A DNA stretch of 24,119 bases from Physcia stellaris. Taxonomy: Eukaryota > Ascomycota > Lecanoromycetes > Caliciales > Physciaceae. Below are positions 11,401-23,791 of this stretch, piece by piece (positions within the stretch are counted from its first letter, which is position 1; every line of letters begins with the position of its first letter). A program made the translations under genes and the position numbers. The stretch covers positions 1-24,119 of the forward strand of contig JABSSW010000113.1 in NCBI GenBank assembly GCA_018902385.1, given 5' to 3'. The notes beneath the pieces are model-generated. The model searched no databases. It was not told the origin of the DNA and was given only the letters and a program-made list of their open reading frames with translations.

Positions 11401-11576
11401 TTCAATAAAGACTTTTGCTGTTCAGTTGAGATCTTCTCAATCTCGCAAGCAGTCTTGATCTCTTCAAATGTCTGAACTAGCAACGGTAACTGATCATACA
11501 ACGTACGAAATATCTGTGGAGGCTGCTTTGTCCAGGAGAGATAGTATTCAAGACGGTCTGCCACCTTGAAACTCAT
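8475..11576 (-). CDS. Fungal NLR-like protein: helical N-terminus, NB-ARC, TPR; disrupted
   Basis: From the ATG at 11574-11576, an all-helical N-terminal domain (residues about 1-125, resembling SesA/NACHT-associated N-terminal domains) leads to the NTPase. Walker A GMGGQGKTQ is split by intron 10976-11032. Walker B is PVLMIFDNYD, then IIFNSRH and GGLALAIDQA (GLPL motif). The winged-helix region is followed by about 330 residues of TPR-like helical repeats ending at TAA 8475-8477. Further introns are 10471-10618 and 9489-9656. Such proteins act as cytosolic switches in heterokaryon incompatibility and immune-type responses. Damage seen: an in-frame TAA at 11256-11258 where the family pattern predicts Gln (reading continues in the same frame), and one-base shifts near 9067, 10000 and 10646. 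The effector domain is short and no ankyrin or WD repeats are present. Confidence 0.8.
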
Positions 11577-11587
11577 GTCTATGCAGC

Positions 11588-11910
11588 TGACGGAATTGAC
11601 ACCGAGTGTGATTATGGCTAGTGATGGGAGGCTGTCGCGTGACGGTCACTACATGTCTGTCATGACACTGTCAGTCACGTCACGATGATTCAACTTGACA
11701 GCTACCTGTTCTGGGTATTAGTCCTTCGCGGTGTACGCTATGTTAATAACAGATGAACACTGAGGACTTCGTTCTTGGGAACGCTGTATTCAATCATTTT
11801 GCTTCCACGTGATGTCTTGACGTCTAGTAATTGTGACCTGACCGTCACGATATCACGGTGACGGTACGGTCATTACTGTCACGCGCCAACTTGTCATGTC
11901 ATATGCCATC
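11588..11910. promoter_or_regulatory. TGAC/GTCA-rich bidirectional upstream region
   Basis: This lies between the NLR start (minus) and the maltase start (plus). TGAC or its complement GTCA occurs roughly 18 times in about 320 bp, far above the two or three expected by chance. It includes the palindrome GTGACGGTCAC at 11639-11649 and an inverted pair ACCGTCAC / GTGACGGT at 11841-11848 and 11858-11865 around a GATATC centre. TGACGTC at 11818-11824 and CACGTG near 11806 resemble bZIP and bHLH sites. A shared promoter with clustered factor sites is the simplest reading; a decayed repeat is the alternative. Confidence 0.45.
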
Positions 11911-12028
11911 ACTCGTCAGGCAGATGGTTCCCGACAACCCCAATTTCAATCTCTCTAATAATCGAACTATTTTTCTTTTGTTGATGCCATTGTCTTCATA
12001 GACATCCAGCATATTACAGCCACTCAAC

Positions 12029-13467
12029 ATGTCAGAAGAGTGGTGGAAAGAAGCTGTGATCAATCAGCTAAAGATTGAAACAACACACTCACCACAAAGA
12101 GTCAACTGTTTCGTTTCCTAACATCATCATCCCCAGATCTACTGACAAAACATCCAATGAGTACTACCTCAGCCTATTCACTCCTGACCAGCCAGATCTG
12201 AACTGGGAAAACCCTGATGTCCGCGTCGCTGTGCATGATGTGATGCGCTTCTGGCTGGACAAGGGCGCGTGCGGGTATCGAATGGATGTCATAAATCTGA
12301 TCAGTAAAGATCAACGCTTCCCCGATGCTGATGAAACGATTGTGAATGCCACTTCTGGTGACGCGGCCGGCCATACGGGCGGAAGCGCAAAATACCAACC
12401 TGGGTGGAAGTGGTATGTCAATGGCCCGCGTTTGCATGAGTATCTTCGGGAGCTGAAGAAGGAGGTTTTGGATCCGTATAAGGCGATTACGGTAGGTGAG
12501 ATGCCTCACGTTAGTGATATAGATGAGATCATAAAGACAGTGGGGCAAAAGGATGGCGAGTTGAACATGATTTTCATCTTCGATGTCGTCGATTTGGACA
12601 ATGTGCCCGGGCAAGGGCGGATGGCGTTGCGTAATTGGGAAGTGCGGGATCTGGTGAAGCCAATTGTGAAATGGCAGACTCTGATGATTGAGCGAGAGGG
12701 ATGGAACAGTGTGTTTATCGAAAATCACGACAATCCAAGATCGTTGTCGAGGTTTTGCGATGATTCTGACGAGTGGAGGAGAAGGGTGCAAAGCTGCTAG
12801 CGCTCATGCAAACGACGCTCAGTGGGACCATATTTGTGTATCAGGGGAGAGAGTTGGAATGAGGAATATGCCGAAGGACTGGGATGTAGCGGAGTACAAG
12901 GATATTGAGTCTGTCAACTATTGGAAGAAGAGTCTCGAATTGCATGGATTTGACAAGGACGCTCTGAAGAAGGCAAGAGAAGTATTGGACACAAAGGCAC
13001 GAGATCATACGAGGACTCCGATGCAATGGGACGCCTCGCCTAACGCCGGCTTTTGTAGCGAGAATGTTAAGCCATGGATGCGGGTGATGGACGATTTCAA
13101 GACTGTCAACACCGACGTTCAGACGAGATTCAGCAGTGAAAATGATCTAAGTGTATTGCAGTATTGGAAGCGAAGGCTGGCGGATCGGAAGAAGCACGCT
13201 GATGCCTTTGTTCATGGCGAGTATCAGACGATTGATAACGCTGACAATGGAAGTGTATTTGCATACCTAAGAGCCGGGAAGGAAAGCGGTCAATGGCTGA
13301 TCGTGCTGAATTTCAGCGGCAAAACCGTAGCGTGGAGCATGCCAGAGGAAGTGAAGGTGAAGGGCTGGATGGCAGGAACTTATTTGAAGGGAAAACCTGA
13401 CAAACCGACTAAGGGCGTCGTGGCGCTGCGGCCATGGGAGGGCTTATTAGGCATGTGCTCAGACTGA
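12029..13467 (+). pseudogene. GH13 alpha-glucosidase (maltase/isomaltase type), internally deleted
   Basis: The gene starts normally, MSEEWWKEAV, the usual N-terminus of fungal cytosolic maltases. After about 13 residues the frame loses the expected N-terminal half of the barrel, including the conserved D-x-V-x-N-H region, and resumes at EYYLSLFTPDQPDLNWENP. About 180 residues are missing. The remainder is well conserved: nucleophile Asp in YRMDVINL (12285-12287), acid/base Glu in VGEMPH (12498-12500), transition-state Asp in ENHDNPR (12729-12731), then DHTRTPMQWD and the C-terminal beta domain to TGA at 13465-13467. Two one-base shifts lie near 12783 and 12855. An intact version would hydrolyse maltose or isomaltose to glucose. 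Without the barrel half it cannot fold as an active enzyme, unless the assembly has collapsed the locus. Confidence 0.85.
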
Positions 13468-14006
13468 TTCTGATGGACACCCAAGACCCAAGCCGCAGAA
13501 GGAAGAGTCCATAGGCGGCGCCAGCATCACCCACGAGGCATAGAGCAGCCCAGGGAGACGCCGAAGAGGAAAGATAGTATGTGGTCTCAAAATGAAGAGA
13601 CGAAAGCTGCAGAAACGAAAACTCGGGGGGAAGGTCGTCTATATAGGCGTGCCAAGCCCCAGCTTATTCGGGCCGTTGTCGGAATATATGCCTGCCTTGG
13701 CTTTTGGAGAATCGATCATCTAGCTTCCTTATTTGGTTTTCCTATCACTCATGAGCGCTGTATTCTATAGAACCGCATTTTCCAAGCCTTGTTCGTGCTA
13801 CCCGTCTTATGAATTTGAGTCTTCACCTTAGCTTTCCGTGCTCTCGGGGAGCTACGAGCTTGTTATAAAGACAAAGGTCAAAGGCTTCCTTTGCAAAATC
13901 TCCCCCAGACCTGTACTGCGGATCCTGACATCTCATCATCTCAGCTGCTCGTACTCCATTCTGATCCTCTGATGTTCCGCTGTTCGGAATCGGTTCAGTT
14001 GAATCT
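13468..14006. other. Convergent 3' intergenic region
   Basis: This lies between the maltase and LYS12 stops, so both 3' untranslated regions fall here. One open frame (13579-13770 plus) has no recognisable motif. No repeat or RNA gene was seen. Confidence 0.4.
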
Positions 14007-15126
<1,120 letters not shown>

Positions 15127-15945
15127 TGTTGCTGGATGAGGGGAGTGTTAGACGATAGGGGTTACTTCCATGTCAAGGAATTGACGGCCGACTTCAGCAT
15201 ACGAGCGTGGTGCTGACTGCTTACAGGCCGAGGAGAGAAAAATATCTCATAACCGGATTTTACGGATTTTAGGTAAATGCTCGAGACGAACGCAAAAGCT
15301 CCGCGGTTCTGTGTAGGTTTTTCATCTTTTCAGGATCGTCTTCAGAAACATTTTACTATCCTGATGACCAGCGGTTTCGATTGTACGCGCCATCTGAAGC
15401 ATAAGTCACATATCAATGTACTGCGATGTCAATATCCAGCCTCCTCCGTGAGAACGAGTCTGAGGGTATCAAGACACGAACGCGTCGTCCAGGTCTTCAG
15501 AATTGCAACTGTACACGCAAGCAGATAAAAAAGAGGTCTACCTGATTAGAAGCCACAGTTTGGACCCCATCACCTGGATCCTGGTTAAAGGTGGTTCGGT
15601 CCTCTCAAACGTAGTTTACGGACCAACAGGGTACCCGCATCTCGGTAAACGGGAATTTGTCTTGCCAGAGGATAGAACCAGGTTCGTACCAGGCTAAGGT
15701 AAAAAGCTCGATTGATCTGTTCCCAGGGCAGAGAAATACAAGTGGCAATTCTCTCACCAACCACCGACATTCTTTGCCCCTTTCAAGCCTTTGACATTAT
15801 AACAATTCCTGAATTTTATCAGCACCTCTCCCTTTGTTGAAATGATCTTTTCTCTCTTCAAACTATCGCCAGGATAAGTTTTTCCTCCTCGCATGCCGGC
15901 TTCACCATATATCTATTTGATGGCTCTATTGAATGAAAACAGAAC
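15127..15945. other. Intergenic region upstream of LYS12, no gene seen
   Basis: This should hold the LYS12 promoter and the 3' untranslated region of the Cys-rich gene. Short open frames on both strands show no motif. I looked for the TCC-N5-GGA-type Lys14 site known from yeast lysine genes and did not find a clear one. Confidence 0.35.
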
Positions 15946-16339
15946 TTACATGCAATCTTCGCAGTCCGTACAACTAGCACAACTTTGCGCAGCGTCAGCG
16001 GAACGCATCTAGCTGAGTCCATGTCTTTCAACTACTTACTTTTTGCAAGACTCGCATCCCACGCAATCCGAGCAGTTCGCGCAATTACTAGCTCCCAGAT
16101 ATCAGCGCATTGCAAATCAATGCAGTATCCGATGAAAGCCTCCAGCAACTGAATAGATACAGGTAGATTGTCTTCGTAATTCTGGCTCCGTCAGAGAACA
16201 AGGTCTCTTACTAGCAATCGACGCAATTCCAGCAGTTCTTGTTCCCGTCTCCGGTAGTCTTGGAGCAATTGCGATTTCCTTGGCGGGTATCCGGAGAGCT
16301 GAAGCAGCCGAAAAGCGTTCGTGAGAGGGAGGATAACAT
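15946..16339 (-). CDS. Tiny (Cys-x-x)n protein, three exons, about 70 residues
   Basis: Exons are 16212-16339, 16040-16087 and 15946-15982, with introns 16088-16211 and 15983-16039. Both introns have GTAAG donors and AG acceptors and both are phase 2. Each exon alone ends in a stop almost at once, but splicing gives one clean frame. The N-terminus is MLSSLSRTLFGCFSSPDT. From residue 36 to 69 every third residue is Cys: twelve Cys in strict C-x-x register (NCWNCVDC, YNCANCSDC, VGCESC, KNCASCTDCEDC), with Asn and Asp favoured between them. Two earlier Cys make 14 in all. There is no obvious secretion signal; the basic and hydrophobic start could be an amphipathic or acylated anchor. Metal binding or an ordered disulfide/Cys stack are possible roles, both inferred. 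The stop overlaps ATGTAAGT, a strong donor, so a fourth exon could replace the last residue. Confidence 0.72.
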
Positions 16340-17981
16340 TGCGGGAGATGTCAGCTGGGTAAGAATTTAAGATTCCAATCTAGTAAATGAACAGGGGCGG
16401 ATTTCAAGGCAAGACAGAGTGATGGATGTGAGATCCCACAGGAAAATGAAGACACCGTCGACAACAGGAATAATTCCAGCAGTAAAAAGTTTGGAGGATA
16501 GGATGGATTCCATCAGCCTCAAACCTCAGCTGAACCTTACGTCAGACCCCGCATCACTATCCCCTGCCCGATATTGTGCTACCTCATACCCATCGGTTTA
16601 ATATTGTTAGTTTTTGAAGAACCGATATCTCTTGCCTCATAAATATAATGAGATTTTTTTTGGCAGGTACTAAAGAACAAGCTTTTCATTAGGGCTCCAC
16701 CTACTGCACGAGGCTCATCTCCACAAGACCATCTCCTATACCGCTGCTCTAGACCTCCGAACAGCTTCAGCCATGTCAACTCGCCACCTCTCTTCAGATT
16801 CTCATAGGAGTGAGGACTACACCTGGTCAAGAGATTCATCTCCTATCGCCACTTATCCGCCTACCCATCATCCTATCACGATAGTCTAGGAAGCCACTTC
16901 GCAAGCCATACAAAAAAATAGTAAATCCTCATCAGCACAGAGTCCTTTACCAAGCTCTTGATCTGTCCATCTTGCACTCACCTACCCATTCCCATCTCCG
17001 CATCTTGGTTTCTCACAGGGACAAATTCTCGACGAAGTTGTTAGACTCAATAGTAGTTACAGGAATATTCGTCGATTTCTCCATAACGATCTCATCTGCC
17101 CCCCCTCCCCTTCCTTCCCCTTATTTCCACCCCATGTACCTAAGCCTCGTGTCTCCAACGCCAATAATTAAACTCCATTTCTCCAAGAGCAAAGATAAAA
17201 TCTCCAAAAACAAGTTTCAAAGTCCCGTCCCCAGGAAGATAAGATATCGCAAAGATGTAAAGTAAAGAGGAACTTCAAACACCTTCATATCAAGCAAAAG
17301 TAAGACAACACCAAACAAAACAGCCGCTATCTCAAACCCATATTAGAAAATCCGTACAAAACCCAAAAAGCATGACGGAATCCCCATAACAGTAAAGTGC
17401 AGATGCATACATTTGCAAACGGAAGATCGAAATTCAATATCCCTCCCATGGGCTATCAGATAGAAACCGATAACCAAAACCCGAGCGTAGATGCGTATAT
17501 AGAGATCACTCTCATCCCCTCCCCTACCCCCTTCCCTCCCCCAAAACCCCCAATATCGAACACCTGCAAATGTCATGAGGGGATACTGGACTGAAGTAAC
17601 TTTGGGGTAGGATAGCTCGAGGTAAAAGAGCTGAGGCTAACGACATCGATAGGGGATAAGCGCAGGCGAAGGAAAACAAGTTGTGTAATTTGAAATGTCC
17701 CAGTAATAGATGAGAATGAAGGTAGGAGGAAGGGGTTGTTGAAAAGGGTATCGAATTATCTATCTACTTCGAGTCGTGCTGCTGTTGTCTATGTACGAAA
17801 CCGAATATGTCTGTCATTTCATCGTGACGAGATTTGCCGCTGCCATGGCTATCTGCGGGTTCTTCCTTGTTGCTTTCTCATCTCCTCATCCCTCATTCTG
17901 TTTCCTTTTCATTCCACCTTTCTCATCTACACAACCCTCAAACCACCATTTCCTTTTCCCGTCTCCCTCCACATCCTCCCA
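16340..17981. other. 1.6-kb region without a recognisable gene
   Basis: This lies between the start of the Cys-rich gene and the stop of the DDX60-like gene, both on the minus strand. It should contain the Cys-rich promoter and the helicase 3' untranslated region. Pyrimidine-rich runs occur at about 17095-17130 and 17515-17550. Open frames are short, on both strands, and lack motifs. No tRNA-like B box was found. Confidence 0.45.
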
Positions 17982-20900
17982 CTAAGCCCACATCGCAAAG
18001 AACTTCTCATTAAACTCCCTCTGCAGCAGCGTCATCGCCTTATATACACCTTCAAAAAACCCCTCCTCCATCTCATCCACCGTCTGCTCCCACTCCCGCG
18101 CCCACACCCTCGCCATCATCGCCACCGCCATCCGCCTCATCCTCATCGCTCTCTGTCAATCATCCTTAACTTCTTCTTGACCTGGCTGTCAAGTGTTCAA
18201 GCTACTTTCCGCAATCTCCGACCCGCGCTCTGCAAGCGTAAAAACAACCTCGCATCATCTTCGCTGCCAACGGCCGTATCCCCGCCGCGAACAGGTCGTC
18301 TTGCAGGGGTGTTACTCTGATCGCCGACGCCCGCCAACATATCCATACTGACATCCGCCTCGGGCGATTTCAGGAAGCTGGCGAGACTGGTCGATGGTGG
18401 CCAACACCATGCTGAAATCTTGAGCAGGAACCAGACATCTGAGCGCGATGCCGTTGGCTGTTTCAAAGTTTCAAACGTTCGCGTGCGGCGAAAAAATCGT
18501 AGAGGTAGGCGTTGAGCGGGGATCTTGGATTCGTCGGGGTAGACGTCCAGATGGGGATGACAGCTTCTTCAGAAAGACGCCGCCGCGCGGGCGGCAGAGG
18601 TCAGGGATGCTGCTGAATGAATCGCCGTGGCCGAAGAGGGCGACAAATGCGAACGGACCTTTGGTGCGGTGTCGGGAGCGAGGGGATGGTGATAGTGGAG
18701 TTGGTGTCGCCAAAGGAGGCCGGTTAGGGAGTTTCGTGTCGGGTTCGGTGTGCTGGTTGACGAAAGTTTCGACGTAGGTGGTGAAGGTTTCGAGAGTGTC
18801 TCTTTGTTGTGCCGGCTGAGGATCTTGGAGGCTCGTTGGGGAGTTCAGGGAGGAAGACGATGGAGGATGAGGAGCTTGACAACGACTTCGAGATATTCTT
18901 GATCTGCTTCTCGTGGGGCCGCCGGCCAAAAGGTGAGCCATGACTATCATCGGTGTGCGGAGGACGCTGGATTGCTTCTCATTGATATCTGCACAAAGCT
19001 CATGGAAATAGCGGCTTCTTTGATGAAGCATTTAGGGCGAAGCTAGAGTTCTCCGTGTGGCCTTCAAATGAGATGTCAGGCCCGAGGTGATCGGTGCTCC
19101 TTGGGAGCTGAGCAAGCTGACGTCGAAGATACTCAATTGAGAAACGAAGATGGTGAAGAACCTGATCTCGAAAGCCGATCCATCAAGGTATAAAGCGCGG
19201 TTGTGACAACAGCAGAATTAATTGCCTTGATGGCGTATGTGAAACGGCGACGTCCGACTCATGTAAGAGCATGAAAAGTCTAAGTACCAACGTTGTAGTG
19301 ATTGGAAAGTGTCCGTTAAGATCTGGAGCCTGCTGCTCAATAGACGGCAGACTTTTTTCCTTGGAGATGTTCTGGAATACAACGTTCCCGGTAGGTCAAA
19401 GCCACGACGTCCAGCTCGACCAGCTGCTTGGCGGAAATTGAGGGCGCTGTTAAAAGACACTATCTTTTGCCCGAAAATACCACGGTTGCGCAGGGCATGT
19501 TGATACCCAAGGCGAGCGTTCGGTGGCGTCCACTACCCTCAAGAAACCTCCACGGAATAGCATTTCCACCATGGCGATATTTTCGAGTTTCATGCCAGCA
19601 TGATGGACACCAATACCTCGAGATAATGCATCTAGTAACCAGGAGGGCAAGTCCCTTCTTCTGAGTTGGTGGAACCAGGTGGACAGAGTCTGCTTTGTCT
19701 GCCTTGTGCTTTGCAGCAAATGGAATCCGTCAATGGGGTCTTCAGGATTGAAAGAAAACCCATGGATCCCACATCCGAACTGGCTGCATCCTGTATCTGA
19801 TCAGGCACTTACTCGTTGGGTCGTCTTCATCGTTCTTCGCCTTCTTCTTGTACGGCTTTTGGATTTTTCTTTGCTGCCATCTTAGCCTTGTTTTTCTTCC
19901 ATTGCTCCTGCTCTGGCTGATGTACAGAACTGAATACCTCTTTCATCATCCTCAGCAGCTACCAGCTGGTCCACAGAACAGAATGGCAGATCACTTCACA
20001 TTTGTGCCGATCGTAGTTGAAGAATATTGCAGGTAACGCATTTCGCTCTTGTAGCTTGCACAACAATGGAAGGGTCGTATCTTGAAGGCTCTCCGGATCA
20101 ACAGTAGTTGAGCTCTCGCTATCACCATCTGTACCGTGTTGCTTGGAGGACTGAAACTCCTCGGCGGATGAATCCATGGACTTGCTAAGGTCTTCGACAA
20201 CTTTGTCAAAGGGAGAAGCGTCATCATCCATCCACTTTCGGAGAAGTTCTTTCAGCTTTTTCTCCCAGACAATGATGTCAGCCTTTCTGATGATTTGCGC
20301 TACTGCTTTCGCTGGGTCGAGCTCTGGGGAGACCGGAAAATCCTTGGTCTGATGGTGTGTCATTGCCTGCCATAGAGATAGACAATCTCTGGCTTCTAGG
20401 CTCAGGTCGTTCGGAATTCCCCTTGACTTGTTGACCAGACTAGCTACGGTGCATGAAAGCCAACCCTGCAAGACCATCGAGTCCCAACGTCGCAAAGGAC
20501 CCTCGATCAGTAAGACCATTGAACTGAAATTTCTTTGGTGGCGTATAGATGAATTTTCGTAAGTCAGAGTAACGGTGCGGGTGTGTAATCATGGTAAGCT
20601 CATTACCTATCGACTCTTGCGTAGACTTGAGCCACGAGTTGAATTGTTCTGGGTTACCGACCGTAGCTGACAAAGCGATGATAGGGCATGGTGCAAGCAG
20701 AAGTAGCTGTTCCCACACGACGCCGTCTTCGGCTTGGCCAATACTGTGAATTTCGTCGAAGATGATGTACTTCAGTCGAGGACTCCATGACCTTGCATTG
20801 CTGGGTGATAATAACATGATCTGCAGGATATGAGGCACAGTCACCAATACCTGACATCCGTTGGGGTTGTTGATCCGATAGTCTCTTGTGTGAATGGCCC

Positions 20901-23791
20901 AGACTGATTTATTGTATTGGTAGGTTTTCTTGAAACGAGCCTAATGCTCCATTAGCATGAAATCAACAGACAAAAATGGCGGTCATGTTCCTACCTGTAT
21001 CTCTGCCGCTATCTGGTTGACCAGCGCTTTCGTGGGTGCGACATATACAAGTACGCTATCGTCGTCAGCGCGAAGAATCCGCTCCATGGCATAGAAAGAT
21101 ATGAAAGTTTTCCCAGCGCTAGTGGGTGCCACAACAAAATGCTCTTATCGGCGTCGAGTTCATCTAGCACCTTTCTCTGCCACCCATCAGGCTCGAATGG
21201 TACTCGAGGGTCTGGTGCGGAGTCGAGGTTCCGGTCCATGTAAGGACCACAATGGAGCAACTGGAATTCCTTTGGATTTGATGCTAGTGGCAGCTTTGGT
21301 ATATTCGTTAATGATATGCTTGGGTCAAAAGATAATTTCCGATCGTACTCCACTGTGGGAAAGGAGACTGGTGGCAGGCCAACGGATGATGCAATCTGCT
21401 TTGCTAAATCGATGATTTTCTTCGTCAAACCGCTGGCCAGGGGTAATTTTCGTAGAGAGTCCCAGACCATGGACGCGACACCAAATAGATGCTCTTCATG
21501 CTGATTTTTCTTTTGTCCGAAGCTTTGCTCGACTCTTTATAGATTGCAATGAGCACACAAATCTTATAAAACTCGACTTCAGCCTCCACAGCTTTACGCT
21601 TGGAACTTGCAGGATCATTCGAATAGCTCCTGGCTTTGGCATATCTTGACGCTGGATGCGTCTCGGAGTCAAAGATTCTGCGAACAGTCTCCCAAGCCTT
21701 GAAAGTCTTTTCTGTTACATCGTCTTCTTTGGCAGCTTTACTTGCAGCAATGTTGCTCAACATGGCTTGTTTGCCAACATTCTTCTTGTTTGATCCTGCC
21801 TTGCTTCCTGGGTTCTTGTTGCCCTTCGCTTTACTTTCATTTTCTTTGTTCGCTTCGAGCATTTTGGTAGTGGCCTTTTTCGCTTTGCCAACGGTGATAA
21901 CTTCTGGATCCAAAATCTTACCGGCAGAATTTGTCAAACTCGCTGCATAAGAGAACATTTCAGCCATAAAAAACTGGTTTCGCCGCAAGGCACGAGACTT
22001 TTCTCGGCCAGACTGCTCCTTGTAGGCCTTATTGTCCAGCTTGCGCTTGGCATTATGCCAATGGGTGACTTCCTGAAAGATTCGAGCTGACTCAGGTCGG
22101 GGAGGCCGATTCCCAGCCACAGATATCTGAATCGACGCTAGATGCTTATCAAAAACTGGACTCGTGAACGGCAATATCGAGGCTGTACTTGAAGAAAAAG
22201 GGATCTCAGACTGTTGAACCTTCGGATCGTTGGGATTAGAAGGCAAGCCCATATCCGAGACGTCGACCTGACCACAATCTAATTTCTCTAAGGCTTGAGT
22301 AAGACGTGAAAAGCTTGAGGTAAGTCGTGGCTCGGACATGACTGTGTTGAATATCGCCTTCAGCGATCCGAGAGTGACAATGAACAGACGACCATCTAAG
22401 ATGTCAACAACATCGCATGTGACTGAGTTCGACTTCATGGTCTGTCCCCAGCGCGCGGTTTTAACTATTTTGCTTGCCTCTCGTGAGAAAACCGCAAGAA
22501 AGTCCTCTATGAATGCACGCTGTTCAGGCTTGGTGGGATGCAGGTGCCGAGCAGAGAGGCTCATTTCTCGTGCCAGGACCATATGCAGTAAGAAAGCTAA
22601 AACGGTAAGTCTATCGACGGATTTGGCCTTCAGAAGGGCTGCGAGTGTCAGAATCCCCAGGTAGCTACGCTCTGTCAGAATGTCGGTCTCTCCATTTTGA
22701 AGACTGTGTCCTTGCTTGGCCGACAAGACCTTGTTTGATAGGAAATTCGATGTCCCATTCTCCGTTGGAATATCTAGCGTAAGCCCAAGCTTGGAAAGAC
22801 TAGTGTCAACGGTGTCAGGCAATTCAACCTGGTTATTACCGTTCTGTGTTTCTGTGGCCTTGGAGGACAGTCCAGTCAGGCTTCTGGCTCTCCTTGAGCC
22901 TTCAACAACCGTGGTTACGACCTACTCAGCAATCATTAGCTGAAGTAGTAAGAGATTCAATTGAAGTGGGTTGTTTACCTTCGTGTCCTGCCATTCTACT
23001 CCGTTGATGAGAGCAACGTTGTAACCTTGAATTATCAAGTAGCATATCATCGCACGGAAGCCTAACTTCCTCGAATGCTCTTGGGTTTCGACATTGGCTC
23101 TATCCTTCTCGGAAAGATTTTGTATGCCGTAATCTTTCGATATCGGGACAACGTTGGCACCGTCGTGGGCCATGACAAAGTAAACGCCTGATGCTTTGAG
23201 AAAATCAAAGAAACTCTGGCTCCGTACTGACGAGAACACATGTAACTCGATAGAGGGGTGGATCTTGGGAAGGTTGGCCTGCAGATGGCGAAGGATGACT
23301 GATCGTGCCAGCAAGTACTTAGGTCTGTTTACCCTACTAATGTTGCGAGGTATGCATAGGCTCTCGTGCTGGTCGAAAAAGACAATGTGCAAGTTGCACT
23401 TCCTTTGCACGAGGCCTTGTATGAAGTATTCCACAGCGTATGCCGCGTGTAATAATTGAAATCCATCTGTGAGTTGTTAGATCCACTTGGGCTTTCTCTA
23501 AGGCTAGCCTTGTAGCCACAGGAAACATCGAAAGGTCCACCAGACGTCGGTATTATTCTATACTGTGGGGAAACACGTACCACCAAAATCTAGTCTAGGA
23601 TCGTTCAGACAGTGAAGCAGAAGAGAATCTCCCTCGACGAGAAATAGCTCTTGACCTGCGTAATCCCCCACGAGATCTACTCTTCGTGATGACAAAGATC
23701 CATACCTAAATATATGTGAACACTTGAGCTCTTTCGGATGATCAGAATGTTCTTACCATTCCAGAATTTTATCTCCTGAGGCTTCCCCCAT
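17982..23791 (-). CDS. DDX60-like Ski2-family DExH RNA helicase; frame disrupted
   Basis: The ATG is at 23789-23791, with an in-frame stop just upstream. Exon 1 is 23757-23791; introns are 23706-23756, 23467-23580, 22922-22978 and 20941-20994. The N-terminus carries the DDX60-type module ([48 protein letters not shown]), followed by a Lys/Asn-rich linker (about 21787-21892). Helicase motifs in order: APTSAGKT (Walker A, spanning a frame break near 21140), FDEIHSI with Asp at 20755-20757, SAT at 20662-20670, [11 protein letters not shown], and [13 protein letters not shown] at about 19395-19433. The C-terminal DDX60 signature ([20 protein letters not shown]) leads to [10 protein letters not shown] and TAG at 17982-17984. 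At least eight one-base shifts interrupt it (for example near 21495, 21140, 20455, 19970, 19770, 19515, 19390). The animal homologue aids antiviral RNA sensing and decay; fungal roles are unknown. Confidence 0.9.

Noticed and set aside
12174-12791. Minus-strand open frame of 205 codons
   Set aside because: It is the shadow of the conserved GH13 coding strand, which carries catalytic motifs.
15585-15770. Minus-strand open frame with hydrophobic residues between LYS12 and the Cys-rich gene
   Set aside because: There is no motif, no splice pattern and no similarity that I recognise.
17736-18320. Plus-strand open frame of 194 codons rich in His, Pro and Leu
   Set aside because: It lies opposite the DDX60-like C-terminus. 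Its His/Pro-rich composition is the usual shadow of a GC-rich acidic coding strand.
18471-19031. Separate Ser/Pro-rich gene on the minus strand
   Set aside because: Segments such as [24 protein letters not shown] and the shifted FVALFGHGD match the DDX60-like C-terminal region, so it is part of that gene read partly out of frame.
19740-19812. Possible intron in the DDX60-like gene (GTAAGT donor, CTGAAG end)
   Set aside because: Read in another frame, the segment gives [16 protein letters not shown], which looks like real coding sequence joined by a one-base shift, so no intron is needed.
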